Shown: in pieces, positions 29,753 to 38,010 of the stretch
How positions within the stretch are numbered: the first letter of the stretch is position 1
Layout: each line of letters starts with the position of its first letter
Source: Candidatus Woesearchaeota archaeon
GTDB lineage: Archaea > Nanobdellota > Nanobdellia > Woesearchaeales > JAFGPW01
Assembly (NCBI GenBank): GCA_016935985.1
Contig: JAFGPW010000004.1
Span: 1-64,000 of the forward strand
Length of the DNA: 64,000 nucleotides
Reading direction: 5' to 3'
Translations under genes and position numbers: made by a program
Notes under the pieces: generated by a model
The model's database searches: none
Seen by the model: only the letters and a program-made list of their open reading frames with translations
What the model was told of the DNA's origin: nothing

Positions 29753-29767
29753 GCGGAAGGCGGGACG

Positions 29768-30172
29768 ATGGGGATATTCGACAGGCTGATGTTCTGGAAG
29801 AAGGATGACGGGCTCGGCGACATGCCGGGGCTCGACACGCCCGTAGGCCACGACCTCGGGCTCCCCGACGCCGGCGCCGACCCGATGGGGCAGCAGCAGA
29901 ACCTCGGGATGCCGACCCAGGACGACAGCTTCGGCGCCGATGCGGGGCCGTCACGGCCCGGCTCGTTCTCGTCATCGTCCTATTCGCAGCCGTCGTACGG
30001 GCACTCGCAGGCAGGGAGCTCGTCGCACGAGATCATCGTGGGCAAGGAGATCGAGATCATCTCGAGCAAGCTCGACGCGATTAGGGTGTCGATCGAGTCC
30101 ATCAACCAGCGGCTGTCCAACATCGAGCGCATCGCGTCGGGAGAGCAGTCCAAGCGCGACCGGTATTGGTAG
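29768..30172 (+). CDS. Small protein, disordered middle and C-terminal coiled coil
   Basis: A 134-residue protein with no family I can name. It has no signal peptide. The start MGIFDRLMFWKKDD is amphipathic, residues 15-85 are Gly/Pro/Gln/Ser-rich and likely disordered (SFSSSSYSQPSYGHSQ), and residues 90-125 form a heptad-patterned helix (IEIISSKLDAIRVSIESINQRLSNIERI). Similar small helical proteins with a MGIFDRL-type start occur in DPANN genomes, from memory. It is 15 bp after the secreted repeat protein and probably in the same operon. Confidence 0.6.
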   Translation: MGIFDRLMFWKKDDGLGDMPGLDTPVGHDLGLPDAGADPMGQQQNLGMPTQDDSFGADAGPSRPGSFSSSSYSQPSYGHSQAGSSSHEIIVGKEIEIISSKLDAIRVSIESINQRLSNIERIASGEQSKRDRYW

Positions 30173-30209
30173 GGATAGGTTTATAATGTCCCTCGGCCTC
30201 TCGGGCATC

Positions 30210-30698
30210 ATGGCACGACGCACGCGACCCGGCATCGCCGCGTTTTTCTCAATCAGGCGCAACCGGCTGTTCGTCGCCGTCGCCGCAGGGACGTTCCTCC
30301 TCGACGCCCTCGTCAAGCAGCTCGTGCGGTCGTTCCTCTCTGTCGGCGAGGACCTTGTCGTGATCCCTGGCCTCTTCGCGTTGACAAGGTTCGAGAACAC
30401 AGGCGCGAGCTTCTCCATCCTCGAGGGATGGACACCCTTCCTCGCGGTCTTCTCGGTCCTGATCGGCGTAGGGATCATCCATTATTATGCGCGCATCCCG
30501 GGACGGCTCAGGACCCCGTTCGCGCTCGTGCTCGGAGGCACCGCGGGGAACCTCATCGACCGGGTGGCGTTCGGGACGATCACCGACATGTTCGCCTTCA
30601 AGCTGGGAGGGGTGGGCATGCCGATCTTCAATGTGGCCGACATCGCGGTCTTCGTCGGCGGCGCCGCGATACTCCTCTACCTCATCAGGGCGAGATGA
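30210..30698 (+). CDS. lspA: Signal peptidase II (LspA) homologue
   Basis: The 162-residue protein is an aspartic peptidase that cleaves prolipoprotein signal peptides at the lipobox Cys. Four hydrophobic segments are visible. The conserved boxes are TRFENTGASFSILEG (NxGAAF box), VLGGTAGNLIDRV (first catalytic Asp in GNxIDR) and MPIFNVADIAVFVGG (second catalytic Asp in FNxAD). Length equals the bacterial family. The TATA box GGTTTATAATG (30178-30186) overlaps the first ATG at 30186, so I choose the ATG at 30210, which gives a leaderless mRNA. LspA is rare in archaea. A lipobox-like protein is encoded at 18674. Confidence 0.9.
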   Translation: MARRTRPGIAAFFSIRRNRLFVAVAAGTFLLDALVKQLVRSFLSVGEDLVVIPGLFALTRFENTGASFSILEGWTPFLAVFSVLIGVGIIHYYARIPGRLRTPFALVLGGTAGNLIDRVAFGTITDMFAFKLGGVGMPIFNVADIAVFVGGAAILLYLIRAR

Positions 30699-30717
30699 GA
30701 GAACTCGTGCGGAGCCG

Positions 30718-31269
30718 TCACTTCTTCCGCGATCGCCGCTTGGCCGGCGCGCGCTTCGCCGGCGCCTTCTGGGGCTTCTTCGTCGGTTTCCGCTTCGCCG
30801 GAGCCGGCTTGTTCGCCGCCTTCTTCTCTTCGGCCCGCTGCTCCTTTATCTCGTCGATGATCCGCTGCGCCTCCTCCAGCGGCCGGAGGTCGTGGATGAC
30901 CTTCTCGGTCTTGTAGGAGGCGAGCGTCCGGCGCTCGCGCTTGAAGGCATCCACGCGGTTGATCGCATGGACGAACCCCCAGACATTCACCACGGTCGCG
31001 ATGATCAGGAGCCCTGACTTCGGGGAGGAGATGGTGTAGAGGAAGATGGTGTTGACGAGGTTCACGCCGAAGAATATCTCGGCGAGCATCCAGGACCAGA
31101 CCTTCCTGCGGCTGATCGCGTAGAGCGCCACCGCCGCGAGGACCAGGAAGCAGAGCACGAGGAAGAGCTCGCGCACGAACGTCCCTGCCGGCAGGCCCGC
31201 CATGACGGCGAGGACCGAGATGAAGTTGATGACGATAAGGACCAATACCAGGAGATATGACTGTTCCAT
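30718..31269 (-). CDS. Uncharacterised four-helix membrane protein with basic tail
   Basis: The 183-residue protein has four hydrophobic segments (LLVLVLIVINFISVLAVM, FLVLCFLVLAAVALYAI, MLAEIFFGVNLVNTIFLY, LLIIATVVNVWGFVHAI), then a charged helix (RERRTLASYKTEKVIHDLRPLEEAQRIIDEIKEQ) and a Lys/Ala/Pro-rich histone-H1-like tail (KPAPAKRKPTKKPQKAPAKR). The tail should lie in the cytoplasm and could bind nucleic acid or anionic lipid. Function unknown. GGAGGTG is 8 nt before the ATG at 31269 but only 2 nt before 31275, so the second start is preferred. TATA box ATTTAAATAG at about 31314-31323. Confidence 0.65.
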   Translation of the reverse strand: MEQSYLLVLVLIVINFISVLAVMAGLPAGTFVRELFLVLCFLVLAAVALYAISRRKVWSWMLAEIFFGVNLVNTIFLYTISSPKSGLLIIATVVNVWGFVHAINRVDAFKRERRTLASYKTEKVIHDLRPLEEAQRIIDEIKEQRAEEKKAANKPAPAKRKPTKKPQKAPAKRAPAKRRSRKK

Positions 31270-31356
31270 CCCCATACCACCTCCGATGGGCTGGGTGGAC
31301 TGACGGCATGCTACTATTTAAATTTTTTTATTCTGGAGTGGTAAAATAGGATGATG

Positions 31357-31701
31357 TCAGAACTCGTCGAGGTCCATGAGGCTGGTGAGGTAACCCTTCT
31401 TCTCCAGGAAATCCACCTGGTTCTTGCGGTACTTGAAGATGACGTCGCCCTTCTCGTCGCCGGAGAGCTCCCAGGGCTCGATGAGCACGATGTCGCCCTC
31501 GCGCACCCACAGGCGCCGCTTCAGCCGTCCCGGGATGCGGCAGTTGCGGGTCTTGCCGTCCATGCAGCGCACGATGACGCGCGAGCCGCCGACCCTGCGC
31601 TCGAGGATGCCGAAGGTCTGGCTGCCCCGCGGGAGCTTGACCCGGGATATCTCCTCCTGGATCTCCTGCTGGCGCGCCGCTGCTTCCTTTTTCTTGGACA
31701 T
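31357..31701 (-). CDS. eif1a: Translation initiation factor 1A
   Basis: The 114-residue aIF1A, an S1/OB-fold factor that binds the A site during initiation. MSKKKEAAARQQE is the basic tail, then QTFGILERRVGGSRVIVRCMDGKTRNCRIPGRLKRRLWVREGDIVLIEPWELSGDEKGDVIFKYRKNQVDFL is the OB fold with the family signature CRIPGKxRKRxWVREGD. ATG 31701 is 22-32 nt from TATA box GATTTATATACC (31723-31733), so the four-residue extension is dropped. Single gene unit. Confidence 0.95.
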   Translation of the reverse strand: MSKKKEAAARQQEIQEEISRVKLPRGSQTFGILERRVGGSRVIVRCMDGKTRNCRIPGRLKRRLWVREGDIVLIEPWELSGDEKGDVIFKYRKNQVDFLEKKGYLTSLMDLDEF

Positions 31702-31813
31702 CGACGCCCACAAACCCGGCTCGGTATATAAATCTTTGCCAGCCTCTCCCCACCAAAAGCTATAAATAAGCAGGAAGGGAAGGTACCTCCCGGAAAAGAG
31801 GTGCCATGTCCGA

Positions 31814-33904
31814 ATGCCGAGAGATCTCCTGCTGGTGCTGATCCTCGTCCTCTTCGTGCCTGCGGGATTCGCCTGCGAGCGCCATGCCGACTGCCCGGCC
31901 CCGCGCTGCGCGGGCGCGGTCTCCTACTGCCATCAGGGCACCTGCTCCCAGACCGCCTGCATAGTCGAGGAGCCTACGGGAACCAGCGAGGTGCCGAGCT
32001 TCAAGGAATCGCTCGCGCCGTACGAGCGGGCGATAAACTTCTCCAAGCCCCAGGACTACGACACTGCGGAGAAGACCTTCCTCGAAGCGGTGGGCATCGG
32101 CGGGATCATCGGCAACCTCTTCAAGACGATAATCATCGTCGCGGTGACGCTGCTCGTCGTCTTCATCCTGATATTCGCGAGGGAGCGCTCGTGGCACCTC
32201 TTCGCCGCGATCCTCGCGATCCTTGTCGTCGCGATCGTCCTCATCGGCCTGCTCGCGGCGGCGGGCATCGACGCGATTAACGCGCTCAACCCCTTCAGGC
32301 CCCACTCTTGGGACGAGACCGGGATCAACGAGTTCCGGCTGCCGGCATCGAGCGAGAGCTATTCGCTCCAGCCCCAGCGGCGGTGGCTCTCCTTCCAGGA
32401 GCGGCAGCTGCTCTCCGAGGATGTGGTGCAGGCGTACGAGTACAAGGGCCTCACCTCGGGGGATGATCCCTTCTCGGTGATGGTCCTCGAGTTCGCCGAC
32501 CGCGCGAAGGTCGCCGGCTTCTCCCAGCCGTGGCTGCGCCAGACCGACGACATCAAGACGGTGCGCGGCGAGGAGGTCTACCTCGGACCGGTGAGCCGGG
32601 AGGGCTTCACGGTCTCGAAGTGGGACGAGGACCGGTTCGTCTTCGTGGTGGTCGCGCCTCGGGATGACGTGCAGGGGATATCCGGCCTGATGGTCAGCAG
32701 GTATCCTGCGGCGGCGACCCCGAACGTCATCCCGGTATCCGACAGCGCGCCGCCCGCGATCGCCTATTTCGGGCCGGTCGGCTACTCGCGGGAGCGCGAC
32801 ATCAGGTTCACGGTGATCGACGGCATCGCCGGCGTGCGTCTCGAGTCCATAACGCTCGACCCGTTCGGCGGCTTCTCGCCCGTCCGCGACTGCAGGGTGC
32901 TCTCCGAGACGCGCGGACGGCCGCGGGAGGTCGGGTGCTCCTACACGCTCGGGGACGGGCAGGAGGGCGCGTACACGGTCACGGTCTCCGCGTCGGACAC
33001 CGCGAACAACATCGGCACGTTCTCGACCGGCATGGTCTTCGACGTGGGGCTGCCCGACCTCCTGCGGCTGGTGCCTTCGGATCGGTATACTGGTTTGAAC
33101 CACGTCGAGCTCTCGATCAGCGACGCGCTCTCGCCCTTCGACGCTGATAATCTCAGCATCGATCTCGACGGCGAGGCGCTCCCGCGCGGGGGCTGCTCCT
33201 CCTCAGGAAGCGGCCTCTCCTGCGCGTACGACGGCGTGCTCGTCGAGGGCGAGAACCATCTCTCGGTCAGCATCCCTGACCTGGCAGGGAACACCCTCTC
33301 GTATTCGCGGACGATCGTCCTTGACAGCGCGCCGCCCCGGCTGCGCCTGCTCTCGCCCTCGTCGCAGCTGATCACCAGCACGACGGCGATCGTGTTCGAG
33401 GCGGCCGACGACGGCGCCGGCATCAATCTCGCGACCGTGCTCGTCGACGACCAGCCGTTCGACCGTGAGGAGCGGTGCGCCGATGTGGAGGGCGGCTACC
33501 GATGCGGGTTCGATTTCGGGACCTTGCCGCAGGGGAAGAGCACGGTGATGATCGAGGCGGCCGACCTCGCGGGGAACATCGGCAGGGATTTCTTCCTCGT
33601 CTTCCACGATTCGGTCGCTCCGGTGCTCACCATGCTGAGCGCGTTCGAGGCGGGCTTCCTCGAGGATGAGGAGAGTATCCTGATAGCGTTCGAGGTCGCT
33701 GACGATTACGCGGGAGTCGTCCTCGATTCTGTCGGGGTGAACACCCTCGGGTTCGATGCGGCTGAGGACTGCGCCCTGATCGATACGGTCGTCAGCTGCG
33801 CGTTCTACGCGTCCGCCGCGTCCCTTTCCGATGCCGGCGAGCTCCGGATCTCAGCCATGGACGGCGCAGGGAACACGGAGACGTTCTCGATGCGGCTGCA
33901 CTAG
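31814..33904 (+). CDS. Large surface protein with internal membrane hairpin and Ig-like repeats
   Basis: A 696-residue protein. The signal peptide (MPRDLLLVLILVLFVPAGFA) is followed by a short Cys-rich ectodomain (CERHADCPAPRCAGAVSYCHQGTC), then two adjacent membrane helices (about 101-122, 128-151) and a long C-terminal region of about 530 residues. That region contains at least four Ig-like repeats marked by the D-x-AGN motif (SASDTANNIG, VSIPDLAGNTL, EAADLAGNIG, SAMDGAGNTE), typical of bacterial and archaeal surface Ig domains. A domain at 160-300 is unassigned. TATA box AGCTATAAATAAG at 31758-31770. The function is probably cell-surface or adhesion; no enzymatic motif was found. Confidence 0.7.
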   Translation: MPRDLLLVLILVLFVPAGFACERHADCPAPRCAGAVSYCHQGTCSQTACIVEEPTGTSEVPSFKESLAPYERAINFSKPQDYDTAEKTFLEAVGIGGIIGNLFKTIIIVAVTLLVVFILIFARERSWHLFAAILAILVVAIVLIGLLAAAGIDAINALNPFRPHSWDETGINEFRLPASSESYSLQPQRRWLSFQERQLLSEDVVQAYEYKGLTSGDDPFSVMVLEFADRAKVAGFSQPWLRQTDDIKTVRGEEVYLGPVSREGFTVSKWDEDRFVFVVVAPRDDVQGISGLMVSRYPAAATPNVIPVSDSAPPAIAYFGPVGYSRERDIRFTVIDGIAGVRLESITLDPFGGFSPVRDCRVLSETRGRPREVGCSYTLGDGQEGAYTVTVSASDTANNIGTFSTGMVFDVGLPDLLRLVPSDRYTGLNHVELSISDALSPFDADNLSIDLDGEALPRGGCSSSGSGLSCAYDGVLVEGENHLSVSIPDLAGNTLSYSRTIVLDSAPPRLRLLSPSSQLITSTTAIVFEAADDGAGINLATVLVDDQPFDREERCADVEGGYRCGFDFGTLPQGKSTVMIEAADLAGNIGRDFFLVFHDSVAPVLTMLSAFEAGFLEDEESILIAFEVADDYAGVVLDSVGVNTLGFDAAEDCALIDTVVSCAFYASAASLSDAGELRISAMDGAGNTETFSMRLH

Positions 33905-33940
33905 AAATAAGGATAAGGAAAAGAGGAAAGAAAAAAGGAA

Positions 33941-34522
33941 TCAGTTCTTCCTCTTGCGGTACGCGACGAACCCTGCCGCTCCGAGGAGCGCGAGCCCGGC
34001 GCCCATGGTGCCGAACTCGGGGATCTCGTTCTCGCCGTCATCGAAGCAGACGGTGATGTGGCTGATCCCTGCGATGTTGCCGCCGTTGTTGACCGGCGGG
34101 TGCAGGCCGTAGTCGCTCGTCGCCTCGGGGTCGTACTCGTAGACGTTGGCGTTGTCGCCGCCCTTGGCGATGACCGCGCTGATGCCGATGTCAGACGACC
34201 AGTCGAAATAGGTCTCGTCGCCGGTGGAGACCAAGAAGGTCCCGTGGCCGTCGAGGTCCCAGTCGCCGTCGTAGGTCCAGGTGCCGACATAGTCGTCAGG
34301 CTCCTCAATCTTTACCTCGTTGTCATAGCCGAGGTCGGCGCAGGTCGGGTTGCCCGCGACGAAGTGCTCGCAGTCCGGGTCAGCCATGTCGATGTCGCCG
34401 TCGAGATCGTTGTCGATCCCGTCCCAGCACTTCTCGAGGCCTGGCGCAGCCACCGGGGTGGCGAACGCCATCGGCAGCGCGAGCAGCATGAGTGAGAGTA
34501 TGAGCGTGATGGTCTTGTTCAT
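33941..34522 (-). CDS. Secreted protein with PEF-like C-terminal anchor (1 of 4)
   Basis: The 193-residue protein has a signal peptide (MNKTITLILSLMLLALPMAFA). It carries a Ca-binding-type segment, CWDGIDNDLDGDIDMADPDC, common in surface proteins, and a beta-rich acidic middle. It ends IPEFGTMGAGLALLGAAGFV followed by AYRKRKN. The PEF motif, hydrophobic stretch and basic end form a tripartite anchor like those processed by archaeosortases (PEF-CTERM). No enzyme or ligand domain is seen. The next gene upstream (34606) has the same ending. Confidence 0.7.
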   Translation of the reverse strand: MNKTITLILSLMLLALPMAFATPVAAPGLEKCWDGIDNDLDGDIDMADPDCEHFVAGNPTCADLGYDNEVKIEEPDDYVGTWTYDGDWDLDGHGTFLVSTGDETYFDWSSDIGISAVIAKGGDNANVYEYDPEATSDYGLHPPVNNGGNIAGISHITVCFDDGENEIPEFGTMGAGLALLGAAGFVAYRKRKN

Positions 34523-34570
34523 GGGTTTCGCCTTCCTCTTTACTCTACTTCAGGTTCACCCCTTTTATTG

Positions 34571-34612
34571 AAAAAAAATGAGATAAAAAAAAGTGGAAGA
34601 AGAGCTTAGTTC
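34571..34612 (-). terminator. Terminator with two T8 runs
   Basis: Minus strand after the 34606 gene: AAGAAGA...TCTTCTT stem around the stop codon, then TTTTTTTTATCTCATTTTTTTT. Strong archaeal T-run termination, isolating it from the gene at 33941. Confidence 0.6.
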
Positions 34613-35376
34613 TTCTTCTTGCGGTACGCGACATAACCGGCAGCACCGAGGAGCGCGAGAGCAGCACCGACAGTGGTGAACTCAGGGAGGTAATCCCAAT
34701 CGAATCCGTTCAGCTCAAGGATGTCGTTGCCGCAGGTCTGCGTGATGTGCCAGTCGCTGATGTCCTGGAATTGGGGCGTGCCGAGAAGGCCCTTATTGGC
34801 CTCGATCTCAACCACATAGGTGTTGTGGCTGTTGTCAGCACCCGCCTTGAACAGGGTGTAGACAAGGTCAGCAGTGCCAGTCCATACGCTGTCACTGCCA
34901 TCGCAGGTGAAATCAGCTTCCGGATCCCTGTCCGCAAACGCAGCGGTCCAGACAGGCAGGTAACAGACCTTGCCAGCGTCCGCGCCGCGCAGCTTGATGC
35001 CGTACTCGTATCCCTGGTCGCCCCATTCCGGGTCATTGTCCAGGTCAAGCGCGAGGGCATTCATGTAATAGCCGCTCACGCCGCTCGAACCGAGGGACGT
35101 GACGATGGCGAAGTACGCATAGCCGCCGAAATCGTCGAAGTAGAGGGCCTCGAGATCGAAGGGCTCACCGCCGATAGGCATAGAACCCGGGCCCGCAGGC
35201 CAATCATCCTCTATGTAATCTATATCAGGGTCTGCCGGGACGAAGTCGCTCGCGTGATAGGTACCATCGCTGAACGGATCAACTCCCCAATCGGAAAGAT
35301 CACCGTCGATGGTGTACGCTGAGACTACGCCTACCAGAAGCAGAAACGCCGCAACAAATGATATCATTTTCTTCAT
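34606..35376 (-). CDS. Secreted CBM9-like protein with PEF-like C-terminal anchor (2 of 4)
   Basis: A 256-residue protein. Signal peptide MKKMISFVAAFLLLVGVVSA is followed by YTIDGDLSDWGVDPF, the typical start of CBM9/DOMON-like surface domains (IDGxLxDWG). EALYFDDFGGYAYFAIVTSL, ALALDLDND and SDWHITQTCGNDILEL follow; the last resembles the HWTxxCGND motif of anchor-type surface proteins. The end LPEFTTVGAALALLGAAGYV plus AYRKKKN is the PEF-like anchor. The leader is about 100 nt: TATA box ATTTAAATATAAG (about 35499-35511), the palindrome CCAAAACGTTTTGG and the site GGAGGTCGACCACC before ATG. A role in carbohydrate binding is inferred. Confidence 0.7.
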   Translation of the reverse strand: MKKMISFVAAFLLLVGVVSAYTIDGDLSDWGVDPFSDGTYHASDFVPADPDIDYIEDDWPAGPGSMPIGGEPFDLEALYFDDFGGYAYFAIVTSLGSSGVSGYYMNALALDLDNDPEWGDQGYEYGIKLRGADAGKVCYLPVWTAAFADRDPEADFTCDGSDSVWTGTADLVYTLFKAGADNSHNTYVVEIEANKGLLGTPQFQDISDWHITQTCGNDILELNGFDWDYLPEFTTVGAALALLGAAGYVAYRKKKN

Positions 35377-35707
35377 GGTGGTCGACCTCCAAAACGTTTT
35401 GGTTGGTTTCTCCTGTGAGAGTAGGAGTGTGATGTGTGTATGGCCCCCAACGGCCGTATCTAGTCTGTTTATATGATTTATGGAAGCTGGTTCATTAACT
35501 TATATTTAAATGTTTCGATTATGTTATTACTTATCAGTGGATACTTATTGAACCGACTTTGGAGCACCACAGCATGTATGGTTCTCCTCGATTGTTCCCC
35601 CCCAAGCTGACGCTTGACGCGTCATATCTGTCTACGAGTTAAGGGTGGTACCTGCTTATATATATAAATGTTTGGGTATCCGGTTTAAAATAGGGTATAT
35701 TAACGAA
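35377..35707. other. Non-coding 330 bp between divergently organised surface genes
   Basis: No gene is apparent. On the minus strand it carries the promoter and leader of the 34606 gene: TATA box near 35499-35511, the 14-bp perfect palindrome CCAAAACGTTTTGG (35391-35404) and GGTCGACC overlapping the ribosome-binding site. Another AT-rich block with CTTATATATATAAATG (35653-35668) looks like a TATA element, but no gene start fits it. The CPBP gene ends at its right edge. Confidence 0.5.
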
Positions 35708-36304
35708 TTACCAGAACATCCAGCTGCCGGTGGCGATGACATAGGCCGCGAGGCAGAGGTTCGCCGCCGCGTGCGCGTTGATGACCCCGTTCATGTCTTT
35801 CCGCAGGTACCAGACCAGGTTGAGGAGGAACCCTGCGACAAGGCCGGGGAGCCACTGGGCGTGCGAAAGCCCGAAGAAGAGGATGGTGAAGACGAAGGAG
35901 ACGAGCGTGAAGGTGCCCATCCTCACCTTCTCCCACCGGTACGGGTCGATCAGGTACCGCATCAGGAACCCGCGGACGAAGAACTCCTCGACGATCGGCA
36001 CGAGCAGCACCGCGCCGAGGGCGCGAAGGAGCATGGCGAACACCGAGTCCGGCACGAAGCCGCTCGCGAACGCCGGCGGGTAGGCGCCGTCGAGCACGAT
36101 CCAGAAGAGGAAGATCATGATGCCGATGAAGACCGCGAACGGGTCGAGCCTGTAATCGAACTGGTAGTGCTTCCGGTACGCGAGCACCGCGATGAGGGTC
36201 GCCGCGACCTTGATCGCGTACGCCCAGGTGTCGTCCGCGCCGAGCGCCTTCGCGAGCGGGGATGAGAAGACATAGACGATGAACGGGACGAGGTACTGTT
36301 TCAT
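35708..36304 (-). CDS. CPBP family intramembrane metalloprotease
   Basis: The 198-residue protein has about six membrane segments and the CPBP (CAAX protease/Rce1-type) motifs: EExxxR in VPIVEEFFVRGFLMRYLI, FxxxH in LFFGLSHAQW, and the late His in VINAHAAANL. Relatives cleave C-terminal prenyl motifs or act in bacteriocin immunity. A subgroup is associated with exosortase/PEP-CTERM surface sorting, which is tempting here because it lies next to two PEF-anchored proteins. The ATG at 36304 is about 29-38 nt from TATA box GAATATATAGTG (36333-36344); the longer track start (36334) would lie at the TATA box and is rejected. Confidence 0.82.
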   Translation of the reverse strand: MKQYLVPFIVYVFSSPLAKALGADDTWAYAIKVAATLIAVLAYRKHYQFDYRLDPFAVFIGIMIFLFWIVLDGAYPPAFASGFVPDSVFAMLLRALGAVLLVPIVEEFFVRGFLMRYLIDPYRWEKVRMGTFTLVSFVFTILFFGLSHAQWLPGLVAGFLLNLVWYLRKDMNGVINAHAAANLCLAAYVIATGSWMFW

Positions 36305-36412
36305 TGTCGGCGGGTCCGGGGCTGTGCCAGTCACTATATATTCCTTTCGGAAACAGGGGATTGACGACGCTTCACAAGTTTTTTAAATGCCGGCTGGCTT
36401 GCCGCGCCCATC

Positions 36413-37327
36413 ATGGGGGAAGCGCAAGCAGGAAAGCCCAGGATAACGGTCGTCATCCCCGCCTACAACGAGGCGGCGACGATCGGGAATGTGATCGCCG
36501 ACGTCGGAGAAGCGATGCGAAGGAGCGGCATCCCGTTCGAGATCATCGCGGTCGACGACGGCTCCTCTGACCGCACGGCAGACGAGATACGGAAGGCGGG
36601 CGCGAAGCTCCTGTCCCACGGCAGGAACCGCGGCTACGGCGCCTCGCTCAAGCACGCGGCGCGGATCGCGGACAGTGAGTATATCCTCACCATGGACGCC
36701 GACGGCCAGCACCGGGCCGCAGACATCGGAACGCTCGTCGCCAGGATGGACGGCGCCGACATGGTGGTGGGCTCGCGCGGCAACATCACCCAGACCTCCG
36801 CGTTCCGGGCGCCGGGAAAGAAGGTGCTCAACCTCTTCGCGAACTACCTCTCCGGCACCCGGATCCCTGACCTCAACTCCGGCTTCCGGCTGATCCGGCG
36901 CGAGCGCATCCTCGGGTGCGCGAACATCCTCCCCAACGGCTTCTCGTTCTCCACCACCATCACGCTCTCTCTCTTGCAGGACGGCTACACCGTCGAGTAC
37001 GTGCCGATCACCATGACCAGACGGAAGGGCGGCAGGAGCACCATCAGCCCGCTCAGGGATGGCATCAAGTTCGGGATGCTCATCATGCGGATCGTCATGC
37101 TCTTCAATCCCCTGAAGGTGTTCGTGCCGATCGCCACGACCCTGTTCGCGGTCGGCTTCGGCTACAGCGCGTGGGGGGTCGCCGTCAACTTCGACATCCC
37201 TGAGAGCGCGATCGTGCTGCTGATCGCGAGCCTCCTCATCTTCCTCACCGGGCTCATGGCAGACCAGCTCGCGCTCATCAGGCGCGAGCTCCGGCCTGAT
37301 GGGGACGAGCGGGGGAAGCGCCGATGA
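36413..37327 (+). CDS. Family 2 glycosyltransferase with two C-terminal membrane helices
   Basis: The 304-residue protein resembles dolichyl-phosphate sugar synthases. ITVVIPAYNEAATIGNVI, EIIAVDDGSSDRTADE, GRNRGYGASLKHAA, ILTMDADGQHRAADI (DxD-type), GADMVVGSR and LNSGFRLIRR are GT2/DPM1 signatures. Two helices at about 228-250 and 262-282 anchor it. It should transfer a sugar from a nucleotide to a polyprenyl phosphate. TATA box TTTTTTAAATG (36378-36388) is about 25 nt upstream. It overlaps the next gene by ATGA; three genes (36413-38903) form one operon. Confidence 0.88.
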   Translation: MGEAQAGKPRITVVIPAYNEAATIGNVIADVGEAMRRSGIPFEIIAVDDGSSDRTADEIRKAGAKLLSHGRNRGYGASLKHAARIADSEYILTMDADGQHRAADIGTLVARMDGADMVVGSRGNITQTSAFRAPGKKVLNLFANYLSGTRIPDLNSGFRLIRRERILGCANILPNGFSFSTTITLSLLQDGYTVEYVPITMTRRKGGRSTISPLRDGIKFGMLIMRIVMLFNPLKVFVPIATTLFAVGFGYSAWGVAVNFDIPESAIVLLIASLLIFLTGLMADQLALIRRELRPDGDERGKRR

Positions 37328-38010
37328 GGAACCCTTTCTCGGAAGACGACGTGCGCACCTACTGGGACGCGGTCGCCGGCCACTACGTCCACGAGAACGA
37401 CAAGGTGAGCGCGACGCATGACCAGCGGTTCGTGGAGGCGATGCGCCACTTCAGGCCCGCGAAGGGCATCCGCGTGCTCAATATCTGGAGCAGGGACGGC
37501 GGGCTCGTCCCGTACCTCAGGAAGGCCGAGCCTTCTGTAAATCTCGTCAATTACGAACTCTCGCCGCGACTGACGGCGATCGCGCGCAGGCTGCATCCGT
37601 CCGAGGAGTTCCTCTCCGGGAGCCTCGAGCGGCTGCCGTTCAAGGACGCCTCCTTCGACGCGGTGATCAGCCTCGAGACGCTCGAGCACACCTCGTCGCC
37701 GTCGCGGTTCCTCACAGAGCTCTTCCGGGTGCTGCGGCCTGGCGGCCAGCTCATCATGAGCCTGCCGCCGGCCTCCGCCGAGTACACGAGCGTGATCGTC
37801 AACCTCTTCGGCCTGCACCATGGCGAGGGGCCGCACCGCTTCCTCGCGCCGAAGACCGTGAAACGGCTGCTGCGGCAGGCAGGCTTCAGGCTCCTGCTGC
37901 ATAAGGGGACCCTGTTTTTCTATGTCGGCCCCCGCTGGCTCGAGCGCCTCATCCCGCAGCCGCTCAAGGACGTCTTCGGCATCCGGCAGTTCTACATCGC
38001 GAGGCGATGA
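37324..38010 (+). CDS. Class I SAM methyltransferase with degenerate motif I
   Basis: A 228-residue Rossmann methyltransferase. SFDAVISLETLEHTSSPSRFLTELFRVLRPGGQLIMSLP holds motifs II to III of the Methyltransf_11/UbiE type. The SAM-binding loop, usually VLDVGCGxG, reads VLNIWSRDGGLVPYL, so the Gly-rich turn is altered. ELSPRLTAIARR is the following acidic region. A C-terminal basic, hydrophobic tail (LLLHKGTLFFYVGPRWLERLIPQPLKDVFG) may contact the membrane. It is located between a GT2 and an FrhB-like gene, both overlapped by ATGA, so a role in modifying a surface lipid or sugar is likely. Activity is uncertain because of motif I. Confidence 0.78.
   Translation: MRNPFSEDDVRTYWDAVAGHYVHENDKVSATHDQRFVEAMRHFRPAKGIRVLNIWSRDGGLVPYLRKAEPSVNLVNYELSPRLTAIARRLHPSEEFLSGSLERLPFKDASFDAVISLETLEHTSSPSRFLTELFRVLRPGGQLIMSLPPASAEYTSVIVNLFGLHHGEGPHRFLAPKTVKRLLRQAGFRLLLHKGTLFFYVGPRWLERLIPQPLKDVFGIRQFYIARR

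Noticed and set aside
31814-31890. Lipobox in the surface protein at 31814 (PAGFAC)
   Set aside because: Residues before the Cys (GFA) do not fit the L-A/S-G/A-C consensus; an ordinary signal peptidase I site is as likely.
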